Shown here piece by piece: positions 59,326 to 64,000 of a stretch of DNA of 64,000 nt. Position 1 is the stretch's first letter; every line of letters starts with the position of its first letter. The translations under genes were made by a program, and so were the position numbers. Under the pieces are notes generated by a model. The model had not been told where the DNA came from. It saw only the letters and a list, made by a program, of their open reading frames with translations, and made no database searches. The stretch is taken from assembly GCA_037893245.1 (NCBI GenBank), contig JBAIAA010000258.1:1116001-1180000 (forward strand). Reading direction: 5' to 3'. The stretch is from Crossaster papposus (Eukaryota; Echinodermata; Asteroidea; Velatida; Solasteridae).

Positions 59326-60779
59326 GAATCCATCAATTATTCATAATAGTAATGAAAACATGCTACTATAGCCTAGCAAAAGAGATATTGGATGGTGCTT
59401 TCAGGCTAATCATCAATTACTTTTTCAAATCCCCTTCTCCAGTGTATTCTCTCTCTGTTTAATAAAAAAAGAAACCATTCCCCTGGGTCGTACTTATATG
59501 TGGCAGGGTAGGGATGTGTTGGCTTCCCTACTGTATGAGTAATCTGCCCCACGGCACTATTTCATGAGCCAAAATTGACAAACATGTACCTTGTACAGTA
59601 CATGGTACCGGTACATCTAACACGTAAATGTTCAAACCTCTGAAACTTTGTACACATGGTGCGAAATACGGTACCCTCTGGAGACATGAACACAATGTGT
59701 ACAATGGAGACAAAACATCTCCGGAGGGTAAATTTCTATAGATGAATAGGTCTCCACTGGGAATTTCACGAATTCAATTTTTGGATTTTACTTAAATTAC
59801 TCAAAAACTAGGATTAGGATGTGGGTTAGGGTTAGTGTTTGGGTTAGGGTATAATGGAGGGTATATTGGGTCGAAATTTTAACCCAGGAAAAAAATTATG
59901 GTTAAAATGGGAGCATTTTGAAAAACGTGCTCGACTTTCTAACCATTTTGTACACGAGAACAAAGCCATGTCTCCACAGTGATACAAAAATGCGAATGCA
60001 TGTACCGGTATGTACATGTACTGTATGTATGTACAGAGGAAAATACATTGTACACATACCGGTACTGTATGTACGGTGCACTGTGGAGACGTGAACACAA
60101 TAGGGACAATGGGAATGAATACGTCCACACATGTACCGGTAGATATGTACATGGCTCAAATTACCTAAAAACTAGGGTGAGGATGCGCAAAGGCGCCACT
60201 ATATTTTTAGTATTAAACAAAAGTGCCTTGATCATAAAATAACAGTATGTGTAATCCAGCACATTTTCAACGGGCACTGCACTATATTTGTACATTTAGT
60301 CAGGTACCGGTACATGTACATAAATTTACATGTACCGATAGAATTTAATTTGTACGCATACATGTCACGTCAATAGGCTCGCAATGATAGCAACTCTAAC
60401 AAAATAAACAGGTAATCGGCCTATGTACATGTATGTACAGTACATGAATGGAGAAATTTGGCATTCACGACACAAAATGTGCCTTTTCTATTAAACAAAG
60501 GTGCATCATATTCATTTGTTGCCGTCTCCTGACAATGGGCATACAATGTAGCATGTTTTGTATGACTCAAATTTGTCAGTTTCTTTTTTCCCTTAATTAT
60601 TTTTTATTTGCAAAAATCATATTTGAATTGTGCTCTAAATCAGAATTTTTATAACTAATACACCCACAAAATAGATTGCACAAAAGTGCTCATGTCAATT
60701 CATAGAGTAACAATCCGATTTGGATATTAAGTACACGTCTGTAAATTGGAGAAAGTCAATCATTATATCTTTTTTGTGT
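59326..60779. other. Non-coding stretch, GTACATGTAC-rich
   Basis: No gene. GGAGACATGAACACAAT (59678) and GGAGACGTGAACACAATAGG (60085) are direct repeats about 400 bp apart. A few GGGTTAGGG words near 59822-59852 look telomere-like but are too short and degenerate. Confidence 0.45.
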
Positions 60780-60824
60780 GTAATGTTGTTGCAAAAGGTT
60801 AGGGGGTTCATAATTTACAGTACA

Positions 60825-61312
60825 TTCTGTAAATATTGAGATGCTGACCTGTTTTTAAAGGTTTGTGTTCATAGATGACGGGAAAACCAAGAAAATTAAT
60901 GCTGTTTTTGTAGTCTGATTTCTTGACTTCCTTCAGACGAAACAGAGCAATTTTAGACGTCGGGGAATTATCAGGTTAGAAAAACCAGACTACCGTAGTT
61001 GGCTGGCACCCGTTCATACATACATACATTAAATAAATTAGGGGCAGTGTTTGAAAATAGTTGAGTGTTTCCAATGATTGGTCGGCAATCATCATTGGAA
61101 ATTGATACAAACTTCCAATAATGGACGGCTTTTTTTTTAAACCACAGCACACTTGAGACTGTTATTCACTCACATTGAAGTGAGGTATTTGATAATAATT
61201 TGGTAGTTTGGTTAAACCCAACTCTCTAGGGTGTGTGCAAATTCCTATTGGAAATTGGAGGATTCAGGACTGTTGGTTCTTGTTCACAAATGGTGTATAC
61301 TACATGTACCTC
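60825..61312 (+). mobile_element. AAGGTAGTA-family element, partial copy
   Basis: AATATTGAGATGCTGACCTG at 60830 and the right end ACAAATGGTGTATACTACAT near 61285 match 17161-17560. The left terminus is eroded. A piece related to 18510-18600 follows at 61420. Confidence 0.55.
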
Positions 61313-61758
61313 TAAGGCTAAAGTTTGAAGTTATCCACAAAGTAACCCACCAAAATACTGTTAAAAAAAGCTTTCATGTTCTTCTAGAGATACATGTGCA
61401 CAATATGTATTATTGATACTAAACTCCCTGTGAAATTAATTCTTCTGGCATGCTTAACATTTTGAAGAAAATAATAGAAGATTTACAAAGATGCACCTCA
61501 GAAACCTTTTTTAAATTTTATTTCTATTAGCGAAGGATGCACGCAATATATTGAAGGACACATGTACCGGTAAATGCACGATTACCGTAGCTCTTTGTAC
61601 AGATCAGTATGATGCAAATGCAAATTAAATTAACGAGGAAAAATGCTCAAGATTCATGATTACAAGAGGAAACCAAACTACGTCTCCTAAAATTGGATGA
61701 TCTACCGGTACATGTAATTACCCTTCCTTAATGGTTAGGAATCACGCTGATTAGTAAT

Positions 61759-62084
61759 TCAGCACTTCTCTGACCACAACAAAAAATTCCCCAGGGTCTT
61801 CGTGAACTGAAAGCCGGACCAACAGTCAGCATTTTTCATCAGATGCTGAGGGCAGAATGTACATAAAATCCTACAGTAGGTGTGCCGACCGCCGCAATTT
61901 CTGCATGTCCCTTGAGCAAATACAAGTACGGTAGATGATGTTTCCAATTTCTTGTTTTGTTTTCTTGCTGCCAGCATTTTAAGCAATTGGGATCTACATT
62001 TGTACAAGAGCGGACAAGTTTTTTGCTTCTAATTTCCCAACAGAGCAATTGTTTGGTAGTACGGTATTTTTTTCCGTATAACAC
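61759..62084 (-). pseudogene. Cysteine-rich fragment, possibly piggyBac-type transposase C-terminus
   Basis: The minus frame encodes LLKMLAARKQNKKLETSS then GTCRNCGGRHTYCRILCTFC and an A-D-C-W-x-x-F ending. The C-x2-C-x6-C-x3-C-x2-C ... C-W spacing recalls the cysteine-rich zinc-binding tail of piggyBac-like transposases (C-x2-C ... T-x-Y-x-C-x2-C ... C-F-x-x-Y/F-H). No catalytic core is seen upstream. It could be an unrelated zinc-binding remnant. Confidence 0.35.
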
Positions 62085-62274
62085 CTGAATAAATCCTCCT
62101 CATCTGATTGGTAGATTGTTGATCACGTGCATTAAATTATTTGTTCCATCGCACGGCACGGCCTCACCGCGACAACAAATTGTCCTATTCAATGGTTGTA
62201 TTCAACGGTGAATAGAACTGACCAATCTCTGACCAATCAGATGGCCAGGATTTATTTAGGTGTTGTATAAAATG
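62085..62274. mobile_element. Palindromic MITE
   Basis: GTATAACACCTGAATAAATC, CTCCTCATCTGATTGG on the left and CCAATCAGATGGCCAGGATT, TATTTAGGTGTTGTATAA on the right are inverted arms of about 50 bp around a GC-richer centre. Confidence 0.75.
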
Positions 62275-62604
62275 TTTCACATTTGTGCGATGGTAAGAAA
62301 AATGTCATTCGGTGACAAATGGAATGTTTCATTCTACTCGGCTTTGCGGCAGCATTCCATCTGTCACCTCATAAAATTACATGTACTCTTACAATGTACC
62401 CACCGCACTCACAAGCATTCAGTATAATATTCGCGGAGTCTTTTGTTCCATGATTGTCATACCGGTACATTCATTAACGGGGTACATTCTGCCCTGAAAT
62501 CCTGAATTTTTATATTTTGGATTGATACGAACCCTTTTTCAAAGGTCTGGGTGAAAGGAAACTACGGTAACTTAACTGTGTCGCATAAACGTACATACAG
62601 TTAT

Positions 62605-62905
62605 GATCGAAATTATGATCACCATACGCGTATGCATTTACGCGTATCACGCTACGCGTATGATGCGCCAATAAAATGTTTCGGCTAAGCTTGTAAAATC
62701 TGCTAAGGCATGTCTCCGCGTAAGCCTCCGCGTAGGCCAACGCGTAAGCCTACGCGTAAGTCTCCGCGTAAGCCAACGCGTAAGCCTCCGCGTAAGCTAA
62801 CGCGTAAGCCTACGCGTATATGCGATGTTTCGGGAATTTACGTGATTACGCGTTAATGTGCGAGAAGTAGCATTCGCGAAAATACGCGTATCAATAGCGT
62901 ACGCC
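62605..62905. repeat. 11-bp array of CGCGTAAGCCT type
   Basis: CGCGTAAGCCT/CGCGTAAGTCT/CGCGTAAGCCA units with an 11-bp period span 62718-62818. They are flanked by looser ACGCGTAT words from 62625 to 62902. GATGTTTCGG...CAATAAAATGTTTCGG recurs on both sides of the array. Clear TIRs were not found. Confidence 0.8.
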
Positions 62906-63033
62906 CGTCTACGTATCTCTTTCTCCAACGCAAGTTTTTCCAACTCTGTCCAAAGAGTTTTATATATTTTATAATCCGTTACTCCCCACACCCCAAAAAG
63001 AACAAAACGGAGTCGGGTTTTAAGCCTTACCTG

Positions 63034-63071
63034 CATCACGCTGTCCTTATTTATTTGCAACGATCGTCCTG
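63034..63071 (-). CDS. Candidate short exon, possible upstream TTYH exon
   Basis: The acceptor TTACAACTTACAG and donor GATGCAG|GTAAGG bound 38 bp. The only open frame is R-S-L-Q-I-N-K-D-S-V-M-Q, ending in phase 0. It is on the TTYH strand and upstream of it, but the next known exon (43379-43451) needs a two-base carry-over. A further exon would therefore be required between them. No TTYH signature is present in so short a peptide. Confidence 0.22.
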
Positions 63072-64000
63072 TAAGTTGTAACCCGAATTGGTAGTCAAAG
63101 CGCCCCTTGTTTTCTTGATCAAATACAAAATTGTATTAAAATGAAGTATCGCGATGTATTTCCTAATCGAGACGATCTTGCAACAACAAAGAGCTGTTTC
63201 AAAACATAGAGCGTCACAGACTGTAACCGCAAGATGACACAAAGAGACCCACATCAAAGCTTTAGGGTTCAGGCGGTCTCACACAGACACTACAGAAAAC
63301 TACAATAGCGTTACATTAGGCGAACACGAAGGCCAAGAGCCAGTTTCATTGTATCGGGTCGGGTACCCGTAACCGAATTTATAAATTTCGACGCAATGTC
63401 CGAGACATCAGCTCAAAGTGAATTACCGACCATTCCAAAACTCCATTTTTTTTCCAGTTCGAATTTAGTTTTGTTTTGACTATCTTTGATGCATCTCCAG
63501 AAGCCCAGAAGCAAGCCCAATGTGTGTTTTTATAAAGTTTCTCGTAGCCAGAAAATGATCTTCTTTTATGCACCACAGATGGCGGAATAAAGTAAACAAA
63601 CATTCAAAGTGATTGGAGTTGTAATTGTACTTACACTAACCCTTGCCTGACAGATACAGCATTTATTTAAAAGGCGTTGGTCGGTGTATTCCTCGACCCA
63701 ATTTATATTTATCAGTCTTAGACCAACCGATGGTCATTAAATTGGGTAATATAGTTTGCCGTACTGATTTACAAAATGTATTAAGATGTACAAATAAAAA
63801 GATGTTAAAAAACCCTGAGCCTGTTTATTTACGAGAACCTAGTCCTACAAATAAATAATTCCTAAGGCTAATTATGTAATTTGCCTTGTTTTTATAGAAA
63901 ACAAGAGAAAGGGAACTTAAAGACTCGTTTGAATAAACTCCCAAAAAAATTCCAAACAGTTTTCAGGGGTAAATAATAATACGATTATATTCCAAGTAGG
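63072..64000. other. Unassigned stretch to window end
   Basis: No supported gene. A 71-codon plus frame (63643-63858) has no recognised domain and lies in AT-rich sequence. Confidence 0.45.

Noticed and set aside
59822-59852. Telomere-like GGGTTAGGG
   Set aside because: Only a few imperfect units. Similar single words occur at 13888 and 41626 within dispersed repeats.

Overview
This is animal (metazoan) nuclear DNA, and almost all of it is intron and transposable-element sequence. There are introns with canonical GT-AG borders, tRNA-derived SINEs, APE-type LINE pieces, LTR elements, many terminal-inverted-repeat (TIR) elements and minisatellites, and frequent ACATGTAC / ACCGGTA words. The repeat types suggest a marine invertebrate, perhaps an echinoderm, hemichordate or cephalochordate. 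That is inference; no taxon-specific marker was found.

Host gene. One host gene is well supported. It is the 3' part of a tweety-homolog (TTYH) membrane protein gene on the minus strand, in eight coding exons: 43379-43451, 42847-42922, 41834-41877, 36969-37061, 35557-35696, 33884-33985, 32329-32514, and 21983-22103, plus the stop exon 21523-21564 (nine segments in all). Splice phases agree across every junction. The encoded order is membrane helix, conserved Ser-Asp-Phe-Cys and Tyr-Tyr-x-x-Cys segments, His-Lys-Asp-Tyr segment, last membrane helix, acidic/proline-rich tail and stop. The 5' exons were not found and probably lie beyond 64000. Two or three further exon candidates (1070-1132, 58378-58512, 63034-63071) are weak.

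Layout. 1-5150: a SINE split by a foldback element (3-bp target duplication CAG), itself split by a short non-coding LTR retrotransposon (4-bp duplication ATAT) packed with minisatellites. 6263-8630: a LINE reverse-transcriptase remnant, an LTR fragment, and a second truncated copy of the same LTR element. 8650-14223: a degenerate LINE with a C-terminal C2H2 finger, broken by a TIR element carrying a RecQ-like helicase fragment, by a Mutator-type element and by a solo LTR; its 3' end is tandemly duplicated. 14.2-21.5 kb: short TIR elements. 21.5-43.5 kb: the TTYH gene, its introns filled with TIR elements, minisatellites and a 3.76-kb PIF/Harbinger relic. 44.1-64 kb: more nested TIR elements, including one with eight copies of a conserved 17-bp box, plus a second SINE.

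The most interesting unexplained signals are the eight-copy box at 44.7-46.5 kb, two unrelated TIR elements that each carry the start of a RecQ-like helicase, and several different 11-bp-period arrays, at least two of them enclosed by inverted termini.
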